Positions 1 to 8,436 of a stretch of 64,000 bases of DNA are shown one piece after another. The DNA is from Candidatus Villigracilis vicinus (GTDB taxonomy: Bacteria; Chloroflexota; Anaerolineae; Anaerolineales; Villigracilaceae): positions 17,951 through 81,950 of the forward strand of contig JADKIL010000014.1 of assembly GCA_016721315.1 (NCBI GenBank). The letters are read 5' to 3'. The notes under the pieces were generated by a model that saw nothing but the letters and a program-made list of their open reading frames with translations, was not told the DNA's origin and did no database searches. A program made the translations under genes and the position numbers. Within the stretch, counting starts at the first letter, position 1. Each line of letters opens with the position of its first letter.

Positions 1-212
1 CTCACACCGTCAGCAGTCACGAGTTGACGCACCAGCCCATCATCATCAATGTGAATATCGTGGATGAGTCCATACACCTGATACCCATCCCCCAGCGGCG
101 CGCGGACAAGCGCCCCGAACGAAGGCACGCTCAACTGATTCACGCGGCAGCCCGCTGTGAACCCTGAAATCCCTGCACTCAGTAAACGTCCGATCTCGAT
201 TGGTTGTGTCAT
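1..212 (-). CDS. HAS-barrel-like protein, N-terminal part (runs off the window)
   Basis: About 70 residues are visible, starting MTQPIEIGRL at base 212, with the 3' end outside the window. The alternating hydrophobic and glycine pattern (ISGFTAGCRV, GALVRAPLGDGYQVYGLIHDI) resembles the small beta-barrel found at the N terminus of HerA-type ATPases (HAS barrel). HerA partners NurA in DNA-end processing, and nurA is two genes upstream on the same strand, which supports the reading by context. The start lies 4 bases after the stop of the preceding gene, with gggaga as ribosome binding site, so the two are probably translationally coupled. Whether an ATPase domain follows cannot be seen. Confidence 0.5.
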   Translation of the reverse strand, partial: MTQPIEIGRLLSAGISGFTAGCRVNQLSVPSFGALVRAPLGDGYQVYGLIHDIHIDDDGLVRQLVTADGV

Positions 213-216
213 GTAG

Positions 217-954
217 TTATTCTCCCTGTATCTTTTTAGGGTACTTAATTATTAAGAACTTTTTTCTAAGTCGTTTCATCCCATCCCAATGAAGGGGCAG
301 GAGTAGGATAAAGCAAATAACACAAACTGAGAAAAAATCATTATTTGCACTTAATTTACGAATTGCAGGATGGTCATCAGTAACTAATGCCATTATGAAT
401 GTTTTATTATCTACATTATTAATAAATTGTGGTGAGCTTGGTGAATTTGAGATTTCACTTCCGTCATGTGCGGTAATAATTGCATCAACAAATAGCAATG
501 TCACCTTATCTTTCCAAATCTCTATAAAAACTTTTCGGTTTTTATAGAGATTCATTTCGAAAAACGATGCATCTTCAATAGATGGAACGTACAAATCAGA
601 AACATTCATATCTATTTTGTTGAAGAAAACACCAGGCGTTATGACAGCTTTATAATTTTTTAATGGGGAAAAAACTAATAATTGATAGTTTACATTCTTT
701 TCAGTGGAGGTTTTTCCTTGTTTATTTAAAGTGGTGATAGAGGTGTTTTTTTCTTTGCTTTCGATAATTTGCGATTCCACCTTTTCTCGGCAAATCCCTT
801 CATCACTACATGGCTTCGCAGATAGGTATTCTTCTAATTCTATTCCGGTGATTTTCATACGGAAATAAGAGAAAACAATCGCAACCAAACAAAACATGGT
901 GACAATAGCCTGTATTGACAATAAATTTGTAACGAAATCTCGGGCTTTACCCAT
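217..954 (-). CDS. Unknown two-helix membrane protein between nurA and a HAS-barrel gene
   Basis: Not recognised. The 245-residue protein has a hydrophobic segment near residues 11-33 (LLSIQAIVTMFCLVAIVFSY) and a second near residues 207-224 (SVCVICFILLLPLHW), followed by a basic tail (KRLRKKFLIIKYPKK). The 170 residues between them are polar and probably form one extracytoplasmic domain. The gene is clearly more AT-rich than its neighbours. It starts inside the last codons of nurA (8-base overlap) and ends 4 bases before the next gene, so it belongs to that operon. A role with NurA is an inference from context only. The AT bias may mean it was inserted into an older nurA-HAS-barrel pair. Confidence 0.6.
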   Translation of the reverse strand: MGKARDFVTNLLSIQAIVTMFCLVAIVFSYFRMKITGIELEEYLSAKPCSDEGICREKVESQIIESKEKNTSITTLNKQGKTSTEKNVNYQLLVFSPLKNYKAVITPGVFFNKIDMNVSDLYVPSIEDASFFEMNLYKNRKVFIEIWKDKVTLLFVDAIITAHDGSEISNSPSSPQFINNVDNKTFIMALVTDDHPAIRKLSANNDFFSVCVICFILLLPLHWDGMKRLRKKFLIIKYPKKIQGE

Positions 955-2143
955 ATTTCGTTCTCCCCTTCAAATCCTTCGCAGACTGTTTAAACGAACC
1001 ATCTTCAACGTCTTCGTTATTTCTTCTTAATTCCAGTGACAGCATCTGCTCGATCTGCTGTTTTTCTTCATTCTTTACCACTGCCGTCTCATGCGCGCGA
1101 TGTAGAAGATAGGGATACGGCTTGCTGCCCATCATGCGGCATTGCTCCACCAAAACGGCATGGAGTAAATCCAGTTGCTTTTTATCATCCACCACCCAGC
1201 GCGGAATTTCCACGCGCACGGGCCAGGGGTGTCCTTCGCTGCCGACGTTGAGGTAGAAGAAATGCAATTCTAAAACGCCTTTGTAGCTTTTTTCGGAAGT
1301 GGATTGAATCTTGAACACCGCCGAACGATGACCCGGCGGAAGCAGTTGGAATAATTTGTTTCCATAGCCAAACAGCCAGCGGTCTGTGACGTATTTCAGC
1401 GGCGGGGCATTGCGCAGTTTTTCCATCTCTTCGGGGATGGTGATCTGAGTCAGTTCCAATAATTTCACAACCAAACTAGATGAAGGCTTGTCAATATACC
1501 CCGCTGAGATAATGCCGCGTCCCTGCAAGCGCGAGAGGACGGAGATGTACTTGTCCACGGTGTTGCGATACATGTTGGCATTATCAATATCTTTGGCACG
1601 GAAGATTTCCAGTGTGCCGTCTGTAAATGAAACGACCGAGCCTTTCATGCCCTTGCTCATCTTTTCGATGACGCTGCGTTCAGCAAGGTCACGCCGCAGG
1701 GCAACGCCGCCATCGGTGGTGAGTCCGTTCTCTTCGATGGCGTCGCCAAAGAAAAGTTCGCTTTCTACTTCTACGGTGGGGGTTTCGCCGGAGTTTGGCT
1801 TTAGTGAAATTGCCCCCACGTTGATGACGCAAAATTGAACCGGGCTGTGACGGTCCGCGATGGCTTGAGAACCGTCAGCGGCGATGAGTGTGGCTTGGGA
1901 TGTTGAATCAGGTGCGGGGTAGGAGGAGGCGAGGGCTTCATCCAATGGCACGGCACAGCGAATATTGGCATCCGCCGTTTTGGCAGAGTCCACTTTGGAG
2001 CGCAGGAAGTCCAGATCAGAAGAATGTCTTTCGAGGAGCTCTTGCGCCAATTTCTGCGCGTCCTCTTTCTTCTGTTTTCTTTCCTTGGCGCCTTTACCCA
2101 CTTCCTTGATCTGTGTGTAGATTTCCTGATAGTTTATTGGCAT
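947..2143 (-). CDS. nurA: NurA-domain nuclease
   Basis: NurA proteins are 5'-3' exonucleases/endonucleases with an RNase H-like fold that work with the HerA hexameric ATPase in DNA-end resection. The 398-residue protein shows the family's acidic metal-binding positions in order: LIAADGSQAI (Asp about 90), VVSFTDGTLEIF (Asp about 175), GYIDKPSSS (Asp about 218) and a late histidine region HRAHETAV (about 348-351). The first 60 residues are charged and probably coiled-coil. It is the first gene of a minus-strand operon with the membrane protein and HAS-barrel gene. The start ATG at 2143 is the only good candidate. Family assignment is solid; the partner ATPase is not in the window. Confidence 0.85.
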   Translation of the reverse strand: MPINYQEIYTQIKEVGKGAKERKQKKEDAQKLAQELLERHSSDLDFLRSKVDSAKTADANIRCAVPLDEALASSYPAPDSTSQATLIAADGSQAIADRHSPVQFCVINVGAISLKPNSGETPTVEVESELFFGDAIEENGLTTDGGVALRRDLAERSVIEKMSKGMKGSVVSFTDGTLEIFRAKDIDNANMYRNTVDKYISVLSRLQGRGIISAGYIDKPSSSLVVKLLELTQITIPEEMEKLRNAPPLKYVTDRWLFGYGNKLFQLLPPGHRSAVFKIQSTSEKSYKGVLELHFFYLNVGSEGHPWPVRVEIPRWVVDDKKQLDLLHAVLVEQCRMMGSKPYPYLLHRAHETAVVKNEEKQQIEQMLSLELRRNNEDVEDGSFKQSAKDLKGRTKYG

Positions 2144-2299
2144 GGCTAAGCTACCTTAGAACATTTGTGCAATTCTAGCCGTTAATGGGTCAAAATTCAA
2201 GTATAGTACCTCCAAAGTTACAAAAGAAAGGGACAGTGGGAACTTTTTTTGCTTAAGGGCGTCTTTATGGTGCATAATCAATGTATAAAGGAGATCAAT

Positions 2300-3025
2300 A
2301 TGAACAAGAAGTATTTTGCTTTTGCCATTTTAACGGTATTTACCCTGGTGCTCAGTGCCTGCGGACCAACCACCATCAATCAGGCGGCCCCCGAATTAGC
2401 GCGGACCTTGAATGTGACTGGACTCGGTGTCGTCTACCTTACGCCAGATATCGTTTACATTAATATCGGTGTGAACACCCAGCGTGAGAATGCATCTGAA
2501 GCCGTGGCGATCAATAAGGAACAGACCAACGCGGTCATTCAGGCGATCAAGGATTTCGGTGTAGACCCGAAAGACATCCGCACCACGAACTTTAGCATTT
2601 GGTCGAACCCGCAGTATGATGAATTTGGTCAGGTTAAGGGCTCGAACTACGCGGTGGACAACACTGTCAACGTGACCGTGCGTGATCTCGACAAACTCGG
2701 TGACCTGCTCGACGCCGCCATTCAGGCGGGTGCCAACAGCATCTACAGCATCCAATTCGATGTGGAAGACAAGACCGAAGCCACCAAGCAAGCCCGCACT
2801 CAGGCTGTGGAAGACGCCAAAGTTGAAGCGCAGGAATTGGCAGATGCCGCCGGTGTTTCACTGTTGACCATTGATAACATCAGTTACTATGAAAGCAGCC
2901 CCACCCCCTACTATGAAGGCAAGGGCGGCGGCGGTGGCGCAGTCAGCGAATCGGCTGCTGTACCGATCCAGCCGGGTCAACTGGCCATCAGCGTAACGGT
3001 CAACATTACCTACTCGATCAAGTAA
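2300..3025 (+). CDS. SIMPL-domain (DUF541) lipoprotein
   Basis: A 242-residue exported protein of the SIMPL/DUF541 family. The N terminus is a lipoprotein signal (FTLVLSACGP, lipobox cysteine about residue 21). The mature part has the usual SIMPL opening (LNVTGLGVVYLTPDIVYINI) and the late motif YSIQFDVEDKTEA. A glycine run (KGGGGGAV) precedes the last strand. The start at 2300 is chosen over an upstream in-frame ATG at 2249 because aaggagat lies just before it and because the signal peptide then begins correctly. The gene stands alone and ends in a strong hairpin terminator. The molecular role of the family is unclear; an envelope or stress role is usually suggested. Confidence 0.85.
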   Translation: MNKKYFAFAILTVFTLVLSACGPTTINQAAPELARTLNVTGLGVVYLTPDIVYINIGVNTQRENASEAVAINKEQTNAVIQAIKDFGVDPKDIRTTNFSIWSNPQYDEFGQVKGSNYAVDNTVNVTVRDLDKLGDLLDAAIQAGANSIYSIQFDVEDKTEATKQARTQAVEDAKVEAQELADAAGVSLLTIDNISYYESSPTPYYEGKGGGGGAVSESAAVPIQPGQLAISVTVNITYSIK

Positions 3026-3037
3026 AAGACCTTTCTA

Positions 3038-3066
3038 ACCCCTCCTCAAATTGAGGAGGGGTTTTT
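3038..3066 (+). terminator. Intrinsic terminator after the SIMPL lipoprotein gene
   Basis: The arms cccctcctcaa and ttgaggagggg pair over 11 bases and are followed by a run of five T, 13 bases after the stop codon. Confidence 0.85.
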
Positions 3067-3205
3067 ATATCCATTCGCCGCAAATGTGTTTTGTTGGGAC
3101 GGACTTCCCCCTCTCCAGGCAGCAGCCGCCTGAGTTAATTGTTTTTTGAGGAGGATGGGTGGGGGTGGCTTATAATCACGCCATTCTCACTCAAGGAGTC
3201 TCTTT

Positions 3206-4096
3206 ATGTTAAGAGTTGGTTATATCGGTTTGGGATTGATGGGCAAATCCATTGCGCGGAATATCATGAAAGCCGGGTTCCCGCTCGTGGTTCACAACCG
3301 TTCACGCGCAGCGATAGATGAACTGGTTGCCGAAGGGGCTGTCGCGGCGAATTCACCCAAAGAGGTTGCCGAACTGGTGGATATCGTCTTTACCAACCTG
3401 CCCGATTCACCCGATGTGGAAAAGGTGGCATTGGATGCTGTAAACGGAATCATCGCAGGCGGGCGCAAGGGACTCATCATGGTGGATAATTCGACCATTA
3501 AACCAGCCTCCGCTCGTTTAATTGCAGAGAAGTTAAAAGAAAAAGGCATCCTCGCGCTTGATGCGCCCGTCTCGGGCGGCGACATTGGCGCGAAGAACGG
3601 CACACTCACCATCATGGTCGGTGGCGAAGCGGAAGCGCTCGAAAAAGTGATGCCGGTCTTTCAGGCAATGGGCAAAACAGTGACGCACGTCGGCGAAGCG
3701 GGTGCGGGGCAGGTAGCCAAGGCAGCGAATCAGATCATGGTCGCAGCGCAGATGGTAGCAATGGGCGAATTGCTGGTCTTCGCAAAGAAGGCAGGTGTGG
3801 ACCCGAAGAAAGTAGTCGATGCCATCAAGGGCGGCGCAGCCCAATGCTGGTCGCTTGACGTCAAGCCGCCGCGCCTGTTCGATGGCAACCGCACACCCGG
3901 TTTCAAGGCACACATGCAGTTGAAAGACATGGGCATTGTATTGGATACAGCGAAGGAATACGGCATTCCGGTTTCTTCGGCAGAAGAGCACACAAAATTC
4001 TTCCAGAGGATGGTCGAGCAAGGCATGGGCGAATTGGACAATTCTGCCGTGGTGGGAGTCATCGAAAAATTGGCAGGTGTTGGGATTTTGGATTAA
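3206..4096 (+). CDS. NAD(P)-dependent beta-hydroxyacid dehydrogenase (3-hydroxyisobutyrate dehydrogenase family)
   Basis: A cytoplasmic oxidoreductase of 296 residues, the usual family length. The N-terminal Rossmann motif GLGLMGKSIARNIMKAGF binds the nucleotide. DAPVSGGDIGAKNGTL is the substrate-binding signature, and GAGQVAKAANQIMVA holds the catalytic lysine and asparagine. The family reduces or oxidises small beta-hydroxyacids such as 3-hydroxyisobutyrate, tartronate semialdehyde or succinic semialdehyde; the substrate cannot be chosen from sequence. The start at 3206 follows aaggag by about 8 bases. No pathway partner is adjacent. Confidence 0.88.
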   Translation: MLRVGYIGLGLMGKSIARNIMKAGFPLVVHNRSRAAIDELVAEGAVAANSPKEVAELVDIVFTNLPDSPDVEKVALDAVNGIIAGGRKGLIMVDNSTIKPASARLIAEKLKEKGILALDAPVSGGDIGAKNGTLTIMVGGEAEALEKVMPVFQAMGKTVTHVGEAGAGQVAKAANQIMVAAQMVAMGELLVFAKKAGVDPKKVVDAIKGGAAQCWSLDVKPPRLFDGNRTPGFKAHMQLKDMGIVLDTAKEYGIPVSSAEEHTKFFQRMVEQGMGELDNSAVVGVIEKLAGVGILD

Positions 4097-4102
4097 CTTC
4101 TT

Positions 4103-4172
4103 CACCACAGAGAACACAGAGAGCACGGAGAGCCTTTTTTAATTTCTCTGTGAGCACTGTGCCCTCTGTGGT
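4103..4172. repeat. Imperfect palindromic intergenic repeat (cacagag type)
   Basis: The arms accacagagaacacagagag and ctctgtgagcactgtgccct...gtggt are imperfect inverted copies separated by about 14 bases. The unit begins just after the dehydrogenase stop codon and ends just before the redoxin start. It resembles a small dispersed palindromic repeat rather than a terminator: the loop has a T run but the 3' arm has none. Confidence 0.6.
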
Positions 4173-4184
4173 TGATTCTTTTTT

Positions 4185-4688
4185 ATGGAAATCAACCACC
4201 CCGCTTCCGACTTTGAATTGCCCGACCTCAACGGCAATGTACACCGCCTTTCCGAGTATCGAGGGCGCATTGTCATTGTCAACTTTTGGTCATGCGAATG
4301 CCCGCACTCGGAGCGCACCGATAAAGCCATCATATCCATGTTCGTGCAGTGGCAGGACGATGTGACCATGCTCACCATCGCATCGAATCGCAACGAGTCC
4401 GTTGAGGCGCTGCAAGAGGCTGCTGAAAGCCGCCGCCTGCCCACCGTCCTGTGGGATGCGGATTGCGCAGCAGCGGATCTCTTCGATGCACAGACCACAC
4501 CGCATGTCTTCGTCATCGACCGGGAAGGCATCCTACGCTATCGCGGCTCAGTGGATGATGTCTCCTTTCGCCAAAGGAAGCCCACACGCTTCTTTCTGGA
4601 CGAGGCGGTTGAGTCGCTGCTCGCCGGGCAGCTGCCCACGCTGACAGAATCTCCCGCCTACGGCTGTGCCATTGTGCGCGAAGTTTGA
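4185..4688 (+). CDS. Thioredoxin-fold redoxin (AhpC/TSA or TlpA-like)
   Basis: A 167-residue thioredoxin-fold protein. PASDFELPDLNGNVHRLSEY is the typical start of peroxiredoxin/TlpA proteins and IVIVNFWSCECPHSE is the active-site strand and helix. The cysteines (about 37 and 39) are arranged CxC, not the WCxxC of TlpA or the single-Cys context of AhpC. The cis-proline region is TTPHVFVIDREG. No signal peptide is present, so it is probably cytoplasmic. There is no clear ribosome binding site; the start is set by domain length. It is followed 12 bases later by the cNMP/PH gene and may be co-transcribed with it. Confidence 0.75.
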   Translation: MEINHPASDFELPDLNGNVHRLSEYRGRIVIVNFWSCECPHSERTDKAIISMFVQWQDDVTMLTIASNRNESVEALQEAAESRRLPTVLWDADCAAADLFDAQTTPHVFVIDREGILRYRGSVDDVSFRQRKPTRFFLDEAVESLLAGQLPTLTESPAYGCAIVREV

Positions 4689-4700
4689 TAGAATCAAACC

Positions 4701-6533
4701 GTGATCGAATTCAAGCAGATCGTCATCTTTCTCGATAAAATGCACCTCTTTAGCGGGCTGGACCAGGAACAACTGGGCAGTATCGCCAATAGGCTCGTTG
4801 AAAAAGAGGTCCCGGCAGGGTCTACGATCTTTAAGCGCGGCGATAAACCCGAAGGGTTTTACATGATCTACAAGGGGAAGGTGAAAGTGACCCTCCCTGA
4901 TGCCGAAAAAGGGGAACGCCAGATCGCCACCCTTTACGGCGGCGATTATTTCGGCGAAGAAGCCTTGTTCGAAAATCGCAACCGTTCCGCCACCATTACC
5001 GCCGTGGAAGATAGTGTCTTGCTTCTCCTCTCCCGCCCGGGGTTTGACACTTTATTAACGCAGCACGAAAAATTAAAACCGAATTTCCGGGTATCCATCA
5101 GGAGCCGCAAGCTGGCGCGCTCCACGAACTTTAAGTGGCTTGGCAAGAATGAGGTGATCTACTTCATTGCGCGCCGCCACAAGATCCGTTTGTTTCGGGC
5201 ACTGGTGGCTCCATTCTTCTCCATGTTGGGCGCCGTTCTGCTTATCCTGTTGGGCATCTTCGTTAGTTCGGCGATCCCGCTGGCGGTTGGGCTTGCGCTC
5301 GTAGTGGGCATTCTCGGTTGGGGTATTTGGAATGCGATTGACTGGAGCAATGATTATTATATTGTCACCAACCAGCGCGTCATCTGGCTGGAAAAGGTCA
5401 TTGGTCTGCACGACAGCCGCGAAGAAGCGCCGCTGGGCACTATCCTTTCTGTGGGCGTGGAAACCGATTATCTCGGGCGCATTCTTGATTATGGCAATGT
5501 CATCGTACGCACCTTCGTCGGCAAACTTGAGTTCGATCATGTCGACCACCCCGTGCAAGCGGCGGACATGATCCGCGAATATTGGGAGCGCACCAAAGCC
5601 ATCACCACCCGCAGCCAGATGGATGTTATGAAGGACACCATCAAACAGAAGCTGGGGTTGCCGCTGGATAAACGCCAGCAGGTGGAACTGGCTCCTGTAA
5701 TACCAGTCGATGAAGAAAAGATCATTAAGACCCCGCTGTGGCTTTTGGCGCTGCAAAACCTCGTCCAGTTGCGGATCGAGGAAGGCGGCAAGATCATTTA
5801 TCACAAGCATTGGCTCATTCTGCTTCGCCAGGGCTGGAAACCGATCGGACTATTCTTTTCCGCCATCATCTTATTCTTCTGGCGGCTTATCTATCTCGCC
5901 ACCACCAGCGGACATGCCCTATTCCACACGAACGCAGCCGGGTTTCCCACACCCGATACACTTGCCACCGTAATTTTGATTCTGTTCATTCCCATTGGTG
6001 TCTGGGTCTGGTACGAATACACAGACTGGAAGAACGACACCTTCATGATCACCAACGACGAGATCTTCGACATCGACCGGAAACCGTTCGGCACAGAAGA
6101 ACGCCGCTCCGCCCAGATCGAAAACATCCTGAGCACTTCCTATAAACGTGTCGGGTTTATCGCGTATATATTCAACTACGGCACCGTGTTCATCACGGTT
6201 GGCGGTACCCAAATGGCATTTGAAGATGTCATGGATCCTGCCGCAGTGCAGGCCGATATCAACCGCAGACGCGCAGCCCGCATCACCAAAAAGAACGAAA
6301 ATGCCGGCAAGGAAGACCGTGAGCGCTTCGCCACCTGGATCGCCGCCTATCACCAGAATATGAATGAATTTAATAAACCGATCAAACCGCCACCCGCTGA
6401 ACCAGGCACTGGTCCATTTAGGGCTGCGGGGAACGAGCTTGAAGACCTTCCACTCGGAGGGGATGATGGTATTGGCGGTGAAGAAAGCCTTGGCAGCGGA
6501 AATGAAGGTAACGAAATGCCGGGTGATTTCTAA
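4701..6533 (+). CDS. Cyclic-nucleotide-binding domain fused to two membrane/bacterial-PH modules
   Basis: A 610-residue protein with GTG start. Residues 1-125 form a CAP-type cyclic-nucleotide-binding domain (IFKRGDKPEGFYMIYKGKVK; phosphate-cassette region GGDYFGEEALFENRNRSAT). Then come two similar halves. Each has a pair of transmembrane helices (about 170-205 and 375-440) followed by a bacterial PH-like (bPH2/YdbS) domain. The PH motifs are NDYYIVTNQRVIWLEK with ILDYGNVIVRT, and NDTFMITNDEIFDID with IFNYGTVFITV. The tail is glycine- and acid-rich. The family has no firm function; a ligand-gated membrane-associated role is an inference. The Glu of the cassette (GEEA) and the Arg (NRSAT) are present, so nucleotide binding is plausible. 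Confidence 0.8.
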   Translation: MIEFKQIVIFLDKMHLFSGLDQEQLGSIANRLVEKEVPAGSTIFKRGDKPEGFYMIYKGKVKVTLPDAEKGERQIATLYGGDYFGEEALFENRNRSATITAVEDSVLLLLSRPGFDTLLTQHEKLKPNFRVSIRSRKLARSTNFKWLGKNEVIYFIARRHKIRLFRALVAPFFSMLGAVLLILLGIFVSSAIPLAVGLALVVGILGWGIWNAIDWSNDYYIVTNQRVIWLEKVIGLHDSREEAPLGTILSVGVETDYLGRILDYGNVIVRTFVGKLEFDHVDHPVQAADMIREYWERTKAITTRSQMDVMKDTIKQKLGLPLDKRQQVELAPVIPVDEEKIIKTPLWLLALQNLVQLRIEEGGKIIYHKHWLILLRQGWKPIGLFFSAIILFFWRLIYLATTSGHALFHTNAAGFPTPDTLATVILILFIPIGVWVWYEYTDWKNDTFMITNDEIFDIDRKPFGTEERRSAQIENILSTSYKRVGFIAYIFNYGTVFITVGGTQMAFEDVMDPAAVQADINRRRAARITKKNENAGKEDRERFATWIAAYHQNMNEFNKPIKPPPAEPGTGPFRAAGNELEDLPLGGDDGIGGEESLGSGNEGNEMPGDF

Positions 6534-6570
6534 CCCAAGGCTGGCGGGGAACGGACAATACAAGTATTAT

Positions 6571-6606
6571 TGCCGCTCAGATATTCTCTGATGCGGCATT
6601 TTTTTC
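6571..6606 (+). terminator. Intrinsic terminator before def
   Basis: The arms tgccgctcaga and tctgatgcggca pair around a 5-base loop and are followed by seven or more T. It separates the cNMP/PH gene from the def-recF group. Confidence 0.8.
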
Positions 6607-6639
6607 AAGCAAGATCCATAAAAGAGGAATAGAACAAGC

Positions 6640-7173
6640 ATGACATTAAGACAGATCGTCCACCTGCCGGAACCCATCCTGCGGAAGAAGGCAAAACCCG
6701 TCACAAAATTCGATAAAGACCTTCAGACTCTCATCGATGACATGATCGAAACCATGCGCGAAGCTCCCGGTGTGGGGCTGGCAGCGCCGCAGATCAACCT
6801 GCCCATGCAACTGGCCGTGGTCGAATACGCCGAAGGCGAAGATGAAGAACTGGAAGAAGGCGCGCCCGAACCCAAGAAAAAACTTTATGTGCTTATCAAC
6901 CCCGAAATCATCAAGGTTTCGGAAGAAAAGGTAATGGGTATTGAAGGCTGTCTTTCCATCCCCGGTTTGGTCGGTGAAGTGGAACGCTACGAAGCCATTC
7001 AGGTCAAAGCGCTCAACCGCCACGGCGCCCCGGTCAAGATCAAAGTGGATGGCTGGATGGCACGCATCTTCCAGCATGAGATCGACCACCTTAACGGCGA
7101 GCTTTTCACCGATAAAGCTGTGCGCGTTTGGAAGCCCAGTGAAGAGCAGGACGAAGAAACACCGCTCGATTAG
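6640..7173 (+). CDS. def: Peptide deformylase
   Basis: Removes the formyl group from the initiator methionine of new proteins; an essential cytoplasmic metalloenzyme. All three family motifs are present: GVGLAAPQI (motif 1), EGCLSIPG (motif 2, metal-ligand Cys) and QHEIDHLNG (motif 3, two metal-ligand His and catalytic Glu). At 177 residues it has normal length, with an acidic insertion (EGEDEELEEGAPEPKKK) between motifs 1 and 2. It starts 33 bases after the terminator and is followed 11 bases later by recF. Confidence 0.96.
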   Translation: MTLRQIVHLPEPILRKKAKPVTKFDKDLQTLIDDMIETMREAPGVGLAAPQINLPMQLAVVEYAEGEDEELEEGAPEPKKKLYVLINPEIIKVSEEKVMGIEGCLSIPGLVGEVERYEAIQVKALNRHGAPVKIKVDGWMARIFQHEIDHLNGELFTDKAVRVWKPSEEQDEETPLD

Positions 7174-7184
7174 CTGAAAGCTGT

Positions 7185-8435
7185 ATGTATCTCAAACACC
7201 TCTCCCTCACCAACTTTCGCAGCCTCACCCGCCTGGATGCCGAGCTTCCACGGCGGGCTGTTGTGTTGGTAGGGCAAAATGCGCAAGGGAAAACTTCTGT
7301 CCTTGAAGCCATTTATTTTCTGGCGGCATTCACATCATTCCAAACCCATGCCGACCGGCAGATCGTCAACTTTCACGAGGCAAAGAAACCGCTGGCAGTA
7401 ACGCGCCTCGTGGCAGATTATCAGCGCGGCAAGACCAAACACCGGCTCGAAGTACGCCTCATCCTCGAAGCGACTGGCGCCACCGGGCAACGTCTCCGCA
7501 AAGAGATCCTGCTCGACGGCGCCAAGCGCAACGCCAACGATGTCATCGGTCATTTCAACGCGGTCATCTTCGTGCCGCAGATGTCACAGATCATTGAAGG
7601 CGGACCCGACGAACGCCGCCGCTATCTCAACCTGGCTTTGTCGCAAGCTGTCCCTGCGTATGCGCGCACTCTCAGCGAGTACACCCAAGCCCTCACCCAA
7701 CGTAATGCCCTGCTCAAGGCGTTAAGCGAAAACGGCGGCGCTGCCCTGAGCTTGTCGAAGGGGAACAGCAACCAGCTCGAAGTCTGGGATGAGGCGTTGG
7801 TCAAATCTGGTGCGCAAATCATTCTGTGGCGCATTCAGGCGATCCAGGAAATTGAACGCCTCGCCTCGCGCGTGCATCACGAACTGACTCGCGGCGCCGA
7901 AATTTTGCGCCTCGCCTATGAACCCGCCTACGACCCGCTGCCCAAGCCCGATGGACAACTCGGCTTGAAACTCGATACCGCCATCGACCGCTCTTCGATA
8001 GAACTCAAAGAAATTCAAGAAGGCTTCCTCACCAAACTCAAAACGATCCGTGGCGAAGAGATCGCGCGCGGTGTAACGACCATCGGTCCGCACCGTGATG
8101 ACCTGCGCTTCATCATCAACAAAGCCGATGTGAGCGACTACGGCTCACGCGGGCAGATTCGCACAACATTACTCGCCTTGAAGCTCGCCGAAGTGGAATG
8201 GATGAAAGAACGCACGGGCGAATACCCGGTCATTTTGCTCGATGAAGTGATGGCTGAGCTTGACGCATCCCGCCGCGTAGACTTGCTGCGCTACGTGACC
8301 CGGGAGTCGCAAGTCCTTTTCACTTCCACAGACTTGAACTTATTTGCGCCAGAAGTCACCGAAAGTGCAGAGATTTGGAGCGTACAGGGCGGGGTTGTCA
8401 CCCCGGGAAATCCCCCTCACGCTGCGGAGGATTGA
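7185..8435 (+). CDS. recF: DNA replication/repair protein RecF
   Basis: RecF is an SMC-like ATPase that loads RecA at gapped DNA with RecO and RecR. At 416 residues it is slightly long for the family. The Walker A is GQNAQGKTSVLEAIYF, the N terminus MYLKHLSLTNFRSL is typical, the signature region reads DYGSRGQIRTTLLALKLAE and Walker B is YPVILLDEVMAELD. An extra stretch around residues 185-195 (GGAALSLSKGNSN) is encoded by the dispersed repeat cctgagcttgtcgaagg, so a repeat has been accepted in frame. The gene lies between def and a membrane-protein gene, with 1 base to the latter, so these three are probably one transcript. Confidence 0.94.
   Translation: MYLKHLSLTNFRSLTRLDAELPRRAVVLVGQNAQGKTSVLEAIYFLAAFTSFQTHADRQIVNFHEAKKPLAVTRLVADYQRGKTKHRLEVRLILEATGATGQRLRKEILLDGAKRNANDVIGHFNAVIFVPQMSQIIEGGPDERRRYLNLALSQAVPAYARTLSEYTQALTQRNALLKALSENGGAALSLSKGNSNQLEVWDEALVKSGAQIILWRIQAIQEIERLASRVHHELTRGAEILRLAYEPAYDPLPKPDGQLGLKLDTAIDRSSIELKEIQEGFLTKLKTIRGEEIARGVTTIGPHRDDLRFIINKADVSDYGSRGQIRTTLLALKLAEVEWMKERTGEYPVILLDEVMAELDASRRVDLLRYVTRESQVLFTSTDLNLFAPEVTESAEIWSVQGGVVTPGNPPHAAED
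7744..7762 (+). repeat. Short dispersed repeat inside recF
   Basis: The string cctgagcttgtcgaagggg lies in frame within recF and encodes LSLSKG. This sequence is a familiar dispersed intergenic repeat in several environmental bacteria; here only one copy was found by eye in the window. Confidence 0.5.
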
Positions 8436-8436
8436 A

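Noticed and set aside
3533..4126. Minus-strand open frame of 197 codons opposite the dehydrogenase
   Set aside because: Histidine- and cysteine-rich shadow of a clear dehydrogenase frame, without domain or ribosome binding site.
5073..5810. Long minus-strand open frame opposite the cNMP/PH gene
   Set aside because: It mirrors a well-supported coding frame, has no start site or recognisable domain and its composition fits an antisense shadow.
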